A stretch of DNA of 64,000 nucleotides from Brooklawnia sp032229645 (GCA_963722295.1 CAVRLB010000002.1:310001-374000); one strand, 5' to 3'. Counted from the stretch's first letter, positions 10,367-19,488 are shown. The notes: generated by a model from the letters alone, not told the origin. Made by a program: numbers and translations.

Positions 10367-11206
10367 ATGAGGCCTATGGGGCTATTACAGCGTTTCAAGA
10401 ATGTCGTCACAGGGCTGCCTATACAGACAAAGCCGACAGATCAGCCATTGGTAGATGAAGCTGTCAAGCTGACGGGCACGACTACATTCGCGAAGGATGC
10501 GATGTATGCGCTCGCTTCAAGGCATGGAATCACCAATGGCGGATACATCGAAGTTGCCGGTTTCCTTCAACGGGAACCAGCCAACACTGCTGACCCACTC
10601 GCGGTCGCCGTTCACTCCGAAGGAGAACGTATCGGCTATCTGCCCGGATACCTCGCGCACTCACTTAGACTGGAAGAAGGCGGCTCCCACCCCGTCAGGC
10701 TCCAGATTTTCACCGAGAATCTGCCGACGGGGCTTCGGACAGAGGCCTGGGCGTGGCTGGGAGCCGGACGGCCACGCTGGAAGTGGTCGGAATCCAGTCG
10801 GCCGCCTATGTCGTCGGGCGCCAAGGCCGCCGCTCGCTGGTCTGAAACCACTGCCATGGTCGACGACGCCCTTGCGGAAGGCGGAGCACGAGCCCAACAG
10901 TTCAGACGCGGCATGATCGGCAAGACTCATTACCTTGAGACAATTGAGCCGATCAAGCAACTGAAGCGGGAAGGGCGATTCGAGGAAGCTCTTGAGGTGT
11001 GCTACCTGGCAATTACTGCCGCAGAGAAGGACGCAGGGAAGGGAGAACCCGCACCCTGGTACACCGAACAGGCCGCCATCATCCACCGCAAACTCAAACA
11101 GCATGACGAAGAGGTCGCAGTGCTCCAACGATGGCTGAAACACTGCCCTGCCGACCGCAGAACAGGCAGCCGTATAGCGGAGCGCTTGGCAGAGCTCACC
11201 GGCTAA
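10367..11206 (+). CDS. HIRAN-like / TPR-like protein
   Basis: About 280 aa. The segment around residues 45-110 (GGYIEVAGFLQREPANTADP ... GERIGYLPGYLA) has the strand pattern of a HIRAN domain, which binds DNA ends or damaged DNA in helicases and also occurs alone in actinobacterial proteins. The C-terminal 90 residues are helical and TPR-like (LKREGRFEEALEVCYLAI). In-frame ATGs exist at 10349, 10367 and 10376; a GGTGG lies upstream of 10367, so I use it without certainty. Its 3' end overlaps the convergent sigma factor gene by 11 nt. Function unknown. Confidence 0.55.
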   Translation: MRPMGLLQRFKNVVTGLPIQTKPTDQPLVDEAVKLTGTTTFAKDAMYALASRHGITNGGYIEVAGFLQREPANTADPLAVAVHSEGERIGYLPGYLAHSLRLEEGGSHPVRLQIFTENLPTGLRTEAWAWLGAGRPRWKWSESSRPPMSSGAKAAARWSETTAMVDDALAEGGARAQQFRRGMIGKTHYLETIEPIKQLKREGRFEEALEVCYLAITAAEKDAGKGEPAPWYTEQAAIIHRKLKQHDEEVAVLQRWLKHCPADRRTGSRIAERLAELTG

Positions 11207-12122
11207 TCACGGCTCGTCGGCCGGGGGCCAATGCCTCGGGCGGTTGATCTGGCTTGATGCTATTCAACATGGTCGGTGACTTACTCGCGACCTGGCCTTC
11301 ACTGAACGACTGGTCAAAGTGCTCGACAATTCGTCCAAGGCTGGCGTGCCCGGATGCGATGCGTCGCGTCAAGGTGCTTAGTGACACTCCCATGATCTTG
11401 CTGACTTCTTCAAGTGTGTACCGTTCACCCGCAAAGCCGTGTACGAGTTCGAGGGCTGTTCGCTCGTCGTCCGGAAGCATGGCGAGGTACTTAGCCATAG
11501 GTTTATCGCTGACGGCTTCAACCTGTTGCTGGGCTGCGGCGTCGGGGATTTGGATGTCTCCCAGCTCGGCGGAGCTGAGCGGCGTGGGACGCCGATAGCT
11601 TTCGTATCGCCGGACCCATTCTTCTGATCTTCCGAAATGTTCGGCGACATCTGCTGCCCCAGCTGGAGTTCCTGCGGCAGTGAGCTGGTCAGCGGCCGCA
11701 CGGACGAGTTCCTTGGCGCGTGCCTGGCCGTTAGTGAGGTGGAGGTCGCCGCCGCGGGTGTTCATGAGGTTCAGCACGGCGCCTTTGATGTGGGGGTAGG
11801 CGTAGGTTGTCAGGCTTGCGCCGCGGTTCGGATCGTATCGGTCGGCGGCGTTGATGAGTGCGAGCATGCTTTCTTGCAGATAGTCCTGCCGGTGCCGTTC
11901 GTCTCGCACGGTTCGGTTCACGATGTTCGCCGCCAGACCGGTATTCGCCTCTACAAGAGTGTTCCGAGCCTGGACACCGTCGTCGATCAACATCCGCAGC
12001 TGATCCGAAGGCACATCCTTCACAAGTGCCGCAGCCGCAGGTTCGCTGGTGGCGGCTGCGGCCAGCACACCGAGGTCTCGGCGTCCGCATAGCTCGCGTA
12101 CTTGGTCATCGGTCAGGTTCAT
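11196..12122 (-). CDS. Sigma-70 family RNA polymerase sigma factor (element-encoded)
   Basis: 308-aa sigma-like protein. Region 2 is recognisable around residues 55-115 (LVEANTGLAANIVNRTV ... DYLQESMLALINAADRYD then GASLTTYAYPHIKGAV). A region-4-like helix-turn-helix follows near residue 245 (YTLEEVSKIMGVSLSTLTRRI). It is the last gene of the leftward conjugation operon and overlaps the upstream DUF4913 gene by 17 nt. Such sigma factors may redirect transcription to transfer genes, but its target promoters cannot be read from the sequence. Confidence 0.8.
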   Translation of the reverse strand: MNLTDDQVRELCGRRDLGVLAAAATSEPAAAALVKDVPSDQLRMLIDDGVQARNTLVEANTGLAANIVNRTVRDERHRQDYLQESMLALINAADRYDPNRGASLTTYAYPHIKGAVLNLMNTRGGDLHLTNGQARAKELVRAAADQLTAAGTPAGAADVAEHFGRSEEWVRRYESYRRPTPLSSAELGDIQIPDAAAQQQVEAVSDKPMAKYLAMLPDDERTALELVHGFAGERYTLEEVSKIMGVSLSTLTRRIASGHASLGRIVEHFDQSFSEGQVASKSPTMLNSIKPDQPPEALAPGRRAVISR

Positions 12123-12747
12123 CGACTATCTCACCTGTTTCGGTATCGATGAGCGTCCCGTCAATGACTTGGAAACGCGGTCTGGCAGGCTGTCCTGCCG
12201 TCATTTCGGTTTGGAGCATGGACGCGATGTCGTCCGCGAACAGGTCATCACGGTCTTTGATGGCGGACGCCGAGTCGTAGCGGGTGTTGCGTGCGTTGCC
12301 TGGAGCATTCTGGTGTCCGTCTTCGCAAAAGCCGCGGTAGCGGGCTTTCATCCGGTCGGCGAACATCGGCAGGCAGTAGCGGTGCCATTCCTCCAAGGCG
12401 TCGGAGGTGAATGCCATCCCGGCCCGGCGGCGTTGATCGGCGACGACGCCAAGCTCGTGCACCAAATGTGGATGAGATGGCCAACATGGTGGGATCAGGT
12501 CACCGGTGTCCCACACGTATTCGCGGTTGAGCCAGCCCACGACGTCGTCCAGCCACTGCCATACCGCGGCTCGCAGCATCGGGTCGGTAATTGTGGCAGG
12601 GTCCCACGGGCGCGGCAACAGATTCAACGGCCCAAGGTCGACCACTTCCGCGGGCTTCTTCGCGGTCTGGGCGCGGAACAGTGCGTAGTAGGCGGCGTCC
12701 ATGCGTTCCCCGATCTGAGGGAACGCAGCGACAAGGGTTCCATTCAT
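12106..12747 (-). CDS. DUF4913-like protein
   Basis: 213-aa soluble protein. The core (AAVWQWLDDVVGWLNREYVW ... CWPSHPHLVHELGVVADQRR) matches the Trp-rich pattern of the DUF4913 family found in actinobacterial plasmids and ICEs, here near residues 60-125. It overlaps the T4CP stop by 4 nt upstream and the sigma factor start downstream, so it is part of the transfer operon. Molecular role unknown; probably cytosolic. Confidence 0.65.
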   Translation of the reverse strand: MNGTLVAAFPQIGERMDAAYYALFRAQTAKKPAEVVDLGPLNLLPRPWDPATITDPMLRAAVWQWLDDVVGWLNREYVWDTGDLIPPCWPSHPHLVHELGVVADQRRRAGMAFTSDALEEWHRYCLPMFADRMKARYRGFCEDGHQNAPGNARNTRYDSASAIKDRDDLFADDIASMLQTEMTAGQPARPRFQVIDGTLIDTETGEIVDEPDR

Positions 12748-14759
12748 GCCGGTATCTCCTCCGAGTTCTTGGCGAGGCCGAGACGGCGCGCCTCCACCAG
12801 GGCGTTGATTCGCCGCTGCTCGGTTGTGGTGGCGGATGCCTGGGTTGAGGCCAGCCGGGCCCGGGCCGCGGCTTGCTCAGCCTTCAGGGTCTTGCCGGGT
12901 TTGCCGTCGATGCAGCGGGTGAGTTTCGCGATGATCGGTTTGCCGTTTTCCGCGACCACCAGGGCGCGGCGTTCTTTCAGTTCGCGGATCGCCTCCGGCT
13001 TGAGGACGGGGATGTCCTCACCGCTGACGGTGCGTCCGGCCATCTGACCGGTCTGCCAACTCGTGCGCACGACTCGCACCGTGCCGGCCAGATCAGAAAT
13101 CTCCTTATTGAAACCGACGTCTTTGGATCCGCCGAACATGACCAGCACATTCGTCAGCCCGAACAAGGCGCGAGCCTCCTGCTCCCCGAACACCGAGGCA
13201 AGCTGCCGCCAGGTTTGCGCCGCATAGATGAACGACAGCCCGAGCGCGCGTTCGTTCGCCATCCTCGTGCGTAGTGTTGGCAACGGCGCCGTGGACGGCA
13301 ACTCGTCCAAAATTGAGGCCATCGGCGGACACAACCGGCCATACGGGGATTGGTTCGCCAACCCGAGCGCGGTGTCCAGTACATGCTCGGCCAGCGCAGT
13401 CATCAACGGCGAGGCCGACGCGTACGGATCATCCCTGCCCAGCAAATAGATCGTCCCGTTCGCACCGATTAGTTCGGCGATATCGGTGGCCGGATTATCT
13501 GGGCTGGGGACGCAGCGCTGCCGGATGTCGGCCTGGAAGAACAACGCCATCGCCTGCTGGACGGTGGTGATCGTGTTCCCGGCCGTCCGATCATCCCCAT
13601 GCAACGCACCCAACAGGAGTCCGTGCCAGAACCGTTCCGCGTGTGGATGTTCCCGCAGAATCTCGCTCGGATCGCTGGCTTTGAGCGGATTGGCGACCCA
13701 CTGCAAAAGATCGTCCAGGGTGCGGCCGGTCAGCGCCGCCGCATGGAAATAGGCCTGGATGACTTTCGCCGCCTCCGCGGCGTAGAAACGAGCCGCGTCG
13801 TCCCCGTGCGTGGCAGAGCCGCCTTTGATCGTCCCGGCGGTGAATGCCTTCGCCCGCCGTTCGGCAACCATCGGGTCAACGCAGCCATCGATCGGATTCC
13901 ACACCAGCCCCGGCAAACCGGGAGCCAGGCCGAACGGGTCCAGAACGGCCACCGGACCATGCCTGCTGCGCCGGGTGATGGTCAGGAGCAGATCATCGGC
14001 CTTGGTCAGCGTGACTAACGCGGCACCCGGAGCATTCAGGAGTGCCGGGGTGAGCAAGTCGAGAGTCTTGCCCGAACCTTGCGGGCCGATCACGCCCGCG
14101 GTGCGATCCCACGGACACCACAGTTCCCCTGCCCTCGGATGCTTCGCCTTCCCGATCCGCCAACCCACACCGCTGGGATCGAACCTCCGTATTCGCGGTA
14201 CCGCTTGGCTCAGGACACCAGGCTGAGTCCGTTGTCTGCGCCTGGTATGAGCAAGAGGTTCGATAGCCAACCGGGCATCAGCTTGCGGCTCCGCGCTGTC
14301 AGCAGGCTGGTTCAGGCGTTTCTTCCGGGGCCCGTGTAGATCTGGCCGGATGATCTTTCGGTTCCTGCGGAGACGTTGGACGCCAAGCAACCGGGCCGCT
14401 TCTTCCGAGGATGCGACTCCTTTCAGCGCCAGCGGACCCCACCTGCGCAGCACCCAAATGACGGCGAGAATGCTGGCTGCGAGCAGGACGAGTTCCGTGG
14501 CAACGATCGATGTCACAAGTACGGACGACGACACACTCAACGGGCTATCGAGGCCGGCCGACGCATCCCCCGTCAGAATCGCCCACGTGGAGCTAAACAC
14601 AGCGTCCCGCGGCGTAACCTGAGGCCCATATCCGCTGGCGAGGCAGGTAACAGCCCGTCCCAGATGTACGCCTGCCAACAGAATCAAGCCGGCCGCCAAA
14701 GCACCAGCGGTGGCTGGTTCCCACGTCCACGGATACGGATCACGACGATCTTGCTGCAT
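12744..14759 (-). CDS. Type IV coupling protein (VirD4/TraG-like ATPase)
   Basis: 671-aa coupling protein. Two N-terminal membrane segments (about residues 17-40 and 75-105) precede the motor domain. Walker A is GPQGSGKTLD (near 220) and the Walker-B-like motif is MASILDELPS (near 465). T4CPs dock the relaxase-DNA complex to the secretion channel and pump DNA. It lies downstream of the VirB4 and cell-wall hydrolase genes, separated from them by a 3.1-kb cargo patch, and upstream of DUF4913 by a 4-nt overlap. Appears intact. A second, different VirD4-like ATPase is encoded at 32987-34465. Confidence 0.85.
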   Translation of the reverse strand: MQQDRRDPYPWTWEPATAGALAAGLILLAGVHLGRAVTCLASGYGPQVTPRDAVFSSTWAILTGDASAGLDSPLSVSSSVLVTSIVATELVLLAASILAVIWVLRRWGPLALKGVASSEEAARLLGVQRLRRNRKIIRPDLHGPRKKRLNQPADSAEPQADARLAIEPLAHTRRRQRTQPGVLSQAVPRIRRFDPSGVGWRIGKAKHPRAGELWCPWDRTAGVIGPQGSGKTLDLLTPALLNAPGAALVTLTKADDLLLTITRRSRHGPVAVLDPFGLAPGLPGLVWNPIDGCVDPMVAERRAKAFTAGTIKGGSATHGDDAARFYAAEAAKVIQAYFHAAALTGRTLDDLLQWVANPLKASDPSEILREHPHAERFWHGLLLGALHGDDRTAGNTITTVQQAMALFFQADIRQRCVPSPDNPATDIAELIGANGTIYLLGRDDPYASASPLMTALAEHVLDTALGLANQSPYGRLCPPMASILDELPSTAPLPTLRTRMANERALGLSFIYAAQTWRQLASVFGEQEARALFGLTNVLVMFGGSKDVGFNKEISDLAGTVRVVRTSWQTGQMAGRTVSGEDIPVLKPEAIRELKERRALVVAENGKPIIAKLTRCIDGKPGKTLKAEQAAARARLASTQASATTTEQRRINALVEARRLGLAKNSEEIPA

Positions 14760-14836
14760 AGCGCCTCCACGGGTTGTCCTCTACAACCACAAGCGCGTGA
14801 GGGTGCGCTCCTGCTCAGCGGCAATGCCGACTTCGC

Positions 14837-15205
14837 TCAACTGCTGACCTGACCCAGGTGTCGGAGTGCAATGCGGCCGAACCGGATATCTCGTCCGGCC
14901 ACACGGATACGTTGTTCGCCCGCCAGGTGGGCGACCTTCATACTGCCGCGGAGGGCCTCGAAGTAGCTGCGGATGGTGCCGGTCCTGGCGTCCTCCAGAT
15001 CTCCGTTCTGAATCTTGGACACCTGCCGCTGTCCGACACCGATCCGCTCGACAAGTTTCGCCCGGATGTAACCGACCTGTTCGAGCAGTTCACGCAGGCG
15101 ATACCCGCGCACTTCGGCCATCATGTGCTCATGCGCCTCGACGCGCTCGCGATTGACCGGTCGCTTGGCGAGGTAGTCATCCAGCGCCGTTCCCATGGTG
15201 TTCAC
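14837..15205 (-). CDS. HigA-like antitoxin, XRE-type HTH protein
   Basis: 122-aa protein with a helix-turn-helix around residues 45-75 (GYIRAKLVERIGVGQRQVSKIQ). It starts at a GTG whose GTGA overlaps the stop of the toxin remnant upstream, the normal toxin-then-antitoxin order of higBA. The last 45 residues (GSMKVAHLAGEQRIRVAGRD ...) fit the extended C-terminus of actinobacterial HigA-like regulators. It looks intact although its toxin partner is broken; it may still repress its own promoter. Confidence 0.65.
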   Translation of the reverse strand: MNTMGTALDDYLAKRPVNRERVEAHEHMMAEVRGYRLRELLEQVGYIRAKLVERIGVGQRQVSKIQNGDLEDARTGTIRSYFEALRGSMKVAHLAGEQRIRVAGRDIRFGRIALRHLGQVSS

Positions 15206-15340
15206 CGTCCCAAGAGCCTGCGCAAGTGGGCATCAAGCAAGTCATCGACCGCCGGGATGTTTTTGAAGTACCGGCGCTGCCAGTCTCCGGTCTTGTCACC
15301 GCCGATCATCAGGATGGCTTGGCGGCCGGCACGTGGCCGC
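15202..15340 (-). pseudogene. HigB/RelE-like toxin remnant (C-terminal piece)
   Basis: Reverse-strand reading gives RQAILMIGGDKTGDWQRRY followed by FKNIPAVDDLLDAHLRRLLG and a stop that overlaps the antitoxin GTG. This is the conserved C-terminus of HigB-type toxins (phage-derived Gp49-like family). Upstream the same frame loses similarity and meets a TGA near 15380, so the N-terminal half is missing or decayed. It is too short for usual ORF calling. Not expected to be active. Confidence 0.5.
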
Positions 15341-15678
15341 TCACGCCGATCTGGAGACGCAGCGTGAGAGTCCCGAGCACGTCACCGTGCCTGGCCTGCC
15401 ACGCCGAACCAACAGATCGCCTGTTCGCACTCCGATCACTCACCGGCCAACTGAACGGAACACCCCGTGAATCTTCAACTTGCTGGGCGATCAGTGGGGG
15501 CTGTGTTGCGGACAGGCAAGATTCACCCCTCCACCTGCTTCACGTCCCACCCCGCTTCAAAGCGCCGGCACCGCCGTCACAAGTTCATCGGATTCAGGCG
15601 AAGGCAATCGGCAGGGCGACTTCGCACCTTCAGCGCGTGGCCGCGCATTTGTCATCCCCAGCGCATAACCTCGGGACC

Positions 15679-16398
15679 ATGCTGTCGCATGATGATATTC
15701 GCAACCTGCCTCTGCCTGATCTCAGCCTGAAATTGCTCGCATCCCTGAGCAGGGAGCAGGCCAACTTCAACAACTGCATTCAAAGCTACAAGCAGGCGGG
15801 CGGCTGGGGAACACCACAACCTGCCGATCTGGACGCTCTGCTGGCGCGGCTCTCGGACGCGTGGGCATGGCTTGAGGCCCACGCGCTGATCGGGCCCTCG
15901 GCGCGAAGCCCGCAAACCGGAAACTGGCAGCGCCTGACCGCGCTTGGCCAGGATGTCATCCAGGACGAGGAAGCGGTCGCGAAGGTCTGGGCCGCTGACA
16001 GGCTGGCCGGAGACCTGCATCCCGCTCTATCCTCGGCGAGATCGAACTTCGCTCTCGGAGACTACGAGACGGCATCGTTCGCGGCTATGAAGGCGGTGGA
16101 GGTAGAGGTGCGTCGCGTTGCCGAACTCCCGAACGAACTACTCGGCGTACCGCTGATGCGGAAGGCATTCAGCACAAAGAATGGTGCACTGCGTGACCCG
16201 AAGGCCGAAGGAGGCGAGCAACAGGCCACCGCCGACCTGTTCGCTGGAGCCATCGGGGCCTACAAGAATCCGGCAAGTCATCGGACAGTGCAGTTTGATG
16301 ACCCCGTGGAGGCGGCCGAGGTGATCCAACTTGCCGACCTATTGTTGCGAATCGTTGGGCGGGCAGACGCGCGCCAAACCAACAACGCACGAGCTTGA
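15679..16398 (+). CDS. TIGR02391 family (Ymh-type) protein
   Basis: About 239 aa. The C-terminal 120 residues fit TIGR02391/Ymh proteins: AAMKAVEVEVRRVAELP, then LMRKAFSTKNGALRDP, then LFAGAIGAYKNPASHR. The frame is open from 15226, but similarity starts at the ATG at 15679; the upstream stretch is antisense to the HigB remnant. TIGR02391 proteins are frequent in defence islands and phage regions and have a HEPN-like helical pattern, but their role is unproven. It points against the surrounding conjugation genes, consistent with inserted cargo. Confidence 0.7.
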   Translation: MLSHDDIRNLPLPDLSLKLLASLSREQANFNNCIQSYKQAGGWGTPQPADLDALLARLSDAWAWLEAHALIGPSARSPQTGNWQRLTALGQDVIQDEEAVAKVWAADRLAGDLHPALSSARSNFALGDYETASFAAMKAVEVEVRRVAELPNELLGVPLMRKAFSTKNGALRDPKAEGGEQQATADLFAGAIGAYKNPASHRTVQFDDPVEAAEVIQLADLLLRIVGRADARQTNNARA

Positions 16399-16778
16399 CA
16401 CGGCGGGGAACAATACCAGTCATTCGGCCTGAAGACAGTGCGGAGTGCTCTGGGGCTGAGCTAGTCGCTGCCATTGTGACCTCAGAAGAGCCACGAGATG
16501 CGTCGGCTGCATCACCAAGAAGGACCCAAGATGAGTCGTGCCTTCTACCCGCGTCGACTTGGTACCCGTGTCGCGCCTGCGGACTGTGGATTGGTTCGAG
16601 GCGTCGTTAGGTGCACGATCTGAACGTCCCCAATGATGCCGCCCGCGCCACCTGTGTCACCCCGGCGTGGTCATGACCCTTCCCCGTCGCCCCACAGCCC
16701 CTAGATCGCCCAGGACACGCGCCCAGCCGTATCTCTCGCGGATCCTACAGAATCCACGCAACACGACGACCGATCCAT
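16399..16778. other. Intergenic, no gene recognised
   Basis: 380 bp between convergent genes (TIGR02391 and the PLD-PUA gene). Short open frames here have no recognisable motifs and none has a convincing ribosome site. No repeat or RNA gene was seen. Confidence 0.4.
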
Positions 16779-17777
16779 TCAGTCGGAAGCAAGTCGTCCG
16801 AGCGCGCGCACTCCCGCGGTGAATTGATCGAACTTCAGCTTCACATGACCATTCTGAAGACCTTGCCCCTTGACCCCGAGCTCAGAGAGTTTCACATCCA
16901 GGAGGCTGTCTGGAACCAGGCGCGGCTTCGTTCGGTTAACCCATGGCCAACGGTCGACAGCGCCAGGGTTGAGATCGTTCTGTGTCACCAATTCAACGTA
17001 GTCCTGTGGTTTGTACTCCGGGTCAGATATCACCTCGACCACCGCATAGCAGTCATGCGTGTCTCGCGCGCAGATAAAAACAAGGTCCCCTGGGTTGAAT
17101 CCCGGTCGACCCTTCTTCGGGCTAGCGAACATCGAATTGTGGCGCCATCCCTCTAATGCAGGATCACCATATTCAAGTTTGATCCACAGCCCACGCTTAG
17201 GATCGCGGGCGTCGACAAGCAGTTGCTCAGCCAGTCGGCTCGCGGAACCGGGATCCAGTGGTTGGGACTCCGCCCTGCCTGTGCGACTCAGAGCCCTTGA
17301 CTGTTCCAGCAAGTCGTCGAGATCAACCCTTGTAACTTTGCTTGATGCCCAGCTGCAAACAATCTGACGTGCACATTTTGTCTGCTCCTCGTCGAGCTCG
17401 ACTCCGAGCTCATGATTCGGATTGGTCGTTGAGCCAAGTCCCGCCTCGGTCAGATTGGAAGAACCCAGCATCGCTCGTGACCCGACGATGAAGCACTTCG
17501 CGTGGAGTCGCCCAATGTGCCGCACGTCAACTCCAACGCTCAGCAGGTGTTTGAGACCTTGGACGGACAGATAACCGTTTGCTACGGCACTCGGATCCAG
17601 CGCTGTCGCCAAAGTCCACTGAAAGCGAGTCTCCGAGGTTCGCACCGCGGCCGCGACACGATCACACACTTCAAAGGTCACAAAAGGACTCGTAAGAAGA
17701 ACATCACCGTCGGGAGAGTCAAGTGCCATTGATAGCCACGCATCAGCGGAATCGACAAGCCGCGTTGTTCGGTCCAT
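16779..17777 (-). CDS. PLD-like nuclease fused to a PUA/EVE-like domain
   Basis: 332 aa. The N-terminal half has a phospholipase-D-type active-site region: HAKCFIVGSRAMLGSSNLTE near residue 92, containing H-x-K and a GSSN motif. Only one HKD-like site is visible, as in dimeric PLD nucleases. The C-terminal half (residues 195-330) has GDLVFICARDTHDCYAVVEV and FNPG, typical of PUA/EVE/ASCH-like folds that read modified bases. A nuclease joined to a modified-base reader suggests modification-dependent restriction; that is inference. It sits in the cargo patch inside the conjugation operon. Confidence 0.65.
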   Translation of the reverse strand: MDRTTRLVDSADAWLSMALDSPDGDVLLTSPFVTFEVCDRVAAAVRTSETRFQWTLATALDPSAVANGYLSVQGLKHLLSVGVDVRHIGRLHAKCFIVGSRAMLGSSNLTEAGLGSTTNPNHELGVELDEEQTKCARQIVCSWASSKVTRVDLDDLLEQSRALSRTGRAESQPLDPGSASRLAEQLLVDARDPKRGLWIKLEYGDPALEGWRHNSMFASPKKGRPGFNPGDLVFICARDTHDCYAVVEVISDPEYKPQDYVELVTQNDLNPGAVDRWPWVNRTKPRLVPDSLLDVKLSELGVKGQGLQNGHVKLKFDQFTAGVRALGRLASD

Positions 17778-17789
17778 GAGTGGAGTGTA

Positions 17790-17831
17790 AGCCGATCCGT
17801 TCTAGCCAGTGGCCCGAGGGTTAGATCGGCT
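17790..17831. promoter_or_regulatory. Inverted repeat upstream of the PLD-PUA gene
   Basis: AGCCGATC at 17790-17797 and GATCGGCT at 17824-17831 form an 8-bp perfect inverted repeat with a 26-nt spacer, 13 bp upstream of the GTG/ATG region of the PLD-PUA gene. It could be an operator or a weak hairpin. Found by eye only. Confidence 0.25.
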
Positions 17832-17959
17832 CCAAGGTCAAGCCCCAAACATCAATGCTCGAAGCCACGCCTTCAGAGCCGCCGAACCAGCTCAACGGCG
17901 GAGTTTGATGTAATTCATGTAGCTGAATCAGGTCTGGCATTTTAGCCGGCCGCCGCGAT

Positions 17960-19486
17960 TCAGGTGATGTTCCCGACTCGCCAAATCTCGTAGATGGCTG
18001 TGGTGGACCATCCCTGATAGCTGCCGTGGATGACGCCCATGTCGGTGCTGGCGGCTTCGACGGTTTGCTGGGTTGCTGGGTCGCGGACGATGGCGACGTG
18101 GCCGATTTGGTTGGGACCGAGGTAGGAGCTGATGAAGATGAGATCTCCGGGTTGTTCCTGGCCTGGGGTGACCTGGTAGCCGTTGCCTGCTGCGAGCCAG
18201 TCGCGTTGCGATTGCGCGGTGCGCGGCATTGTGATTCCGATCCTGGCGTAGGCGTTTTGGGTCAGGCTGGAGCAGTCGTAGGCGTCGGGTCCGTTGGCGC
18301 CCATGATGTAGAGTTTCCCGACTTGCGCGTCGGCCCATTCGAGGACTTGCCTGACGCGTTCGTCTGGCATCGCGGGGAGGTTCGGGTTCCCTGTCCCGGG
18401 TGGACAGGTGATGGTGGAGCCGAGGACGGTTCCGCCGCCGTAGGCGCGGGCATAGTAGAGGACGTCGCCGACGTACCAGTCGGCGTGGTTGTACGCATAC
18501 AGTGCCTGTTTCACGCCATCGGTGCCGTTGAGCACACCGGAGGCGACGAGGTAGTTGGCTGCCGAATGGATGCTGTCGGCCGGATTCCAGATGTCCACCA
18601 GGCCGTCACCGTTGCCATCGACGCCGTAGGCGGCGAAGGTGGCGGGCATGAATTGCATGAGACCTTGCGCACCGGCAGAGCTGGTGGCGGTGATGCGTCC
18701 GTGACCAGTTTCTTCCATGCCGATACCGGCGAGCAGCGTCCACGGAATCCCAAACGCTCCCGCGGCTTCTTGGTAGAGCTGTTCGACGTCACTGGGGATG
18801 GGCAGTGGTTCGTTGGCCAGTGAGTTCTGCCGTGTCTGGGGTTCGGGTAGGTCGAATCCGACTCCGCCTTCGACCACGCCCGGCACCGATACGGCGTCGG
18901 AGGGTCCGACGGCTTGCCCGTTGAGGGGTGCGCCGTGGTCGAGCATGAATGGTATGGGATCGACATCGGTGCCGTCGATGGTGATGGTGAAGTGCAGGTG
19001 GATGCCGGTGGACCAGCCGCTGGTCCCTTCCAGTCCGAGTCGTTGCCCGATCGCTACGTTGGTTCCGGCGGTGATCTCGGGTTCGATGGTGGCGAGGTGC
19101 CCATACAGTGTGGTGATGCCTGCGCCGTGGTCGATGATGACGTGGTTGCCGAATCCGTTCCCGTTGTCACCGGCGAATGTGACGACACCTCCGGCGGCTG
19201 CGACGACGGGGCTTTGCGTGGTGGCTAGGTCGACGCCGTTGTGGAAGCTGGTGCTTTGGCCGGTGACCGGGTCGAGGCGCATCTCGAATCCGGAGGTGAT
19301 CGCGTAGCTGGTGTCGACGAACGGCACCCGCCACTGTCCTGTCGCTGGCAGCACCCCCGAGCAGGCGACAGCTTGACCGGCTGTCGCTGTGGTGAGCAGG
19401 CCGCCGGCGATGAGCACGATCCCTAAGGGCCCGCCCATCACCACTACCGCGAGGAGCGCGAGGCCCACGATGATGGTCTTGTTCAT
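17960..19486 (-). CDS. Conjugation cell-wall hydrolase: M23 + lytic transglycosylase + NlpC/P60
   Basis: 508-aa exported protein. An N-terminal membrane or signal segment (residues 4-38) is followed by three peptidoglycan-active domains. First, an M23-like metallopeptidase (FHNGVDLA; later HLHFTI; residues 55-180). Second, a transglycosylase (GIGMEETGHG with catalytic-type Glu; AQGLMQFMPATFAAYG; 235-345). Third, an NlpC/P60 endopeptidase (YDCSSLTQNAYARIG; GDLIFIS; GHVAIV; 375-505). It would open the cell wall for the transfer apparatus. It starts 3 bp after the VirB4 stop. A VirB1-like role in T4SS assembly is well established for such proteins; three domains in one chain is richer than usual. 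Confidence 0.88.
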   Translation of the reverse strand: MNKTIIVGLALLAVVVMGGPLGIVLIAGGLLTTATAGQAVACSGVLPATGQWRVPFVDTSYAITSGFEMRLDPVTGQSTSFHNGVDLATTQSPVVAAAGGVVTFAGDNGNGFGNHVIIDHGAGITTLYGHLATIEPEITAGTNVAIGQRLGLEGTSGWSTGIHLHFTITIDGTDVDPIPFMLDHGAPLNGQAVGPSDAVSVPGVVEGGVGFDLPEPQTRQNSLANEPLPIPSDVEQLYQEAAGAFGIPWTLLAGIGMEETGHGRITATSSAGAQGLMQFMPATFAAYGVDGNGDGLVDIWNPADSIHSAANYLVASGVLNGTDGVKQALYAYNHADWYVGDVLYYARAYGGGTVLGSTITCPPGTGNPNLPAMPDERVRQVLEWADAQVGKLYIMGANGPDAYDCSSLTQNAYARIGITMPRTAQSQRDWLAAGNGYQVTPGQEQPGDLIFISSYLGPNQIGHVAIVRDPATQQTVEAASTDMGVIHGSYQGWSTTAIYEIWRVGNIT

Positions 19487-19488
19487 GG

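Noticed and set aside
12049..13047. Long + strand open frame opposite DUF4913/T4CP
   Set aside because: Shadow frame; the minus-strand genes have clear motifs.
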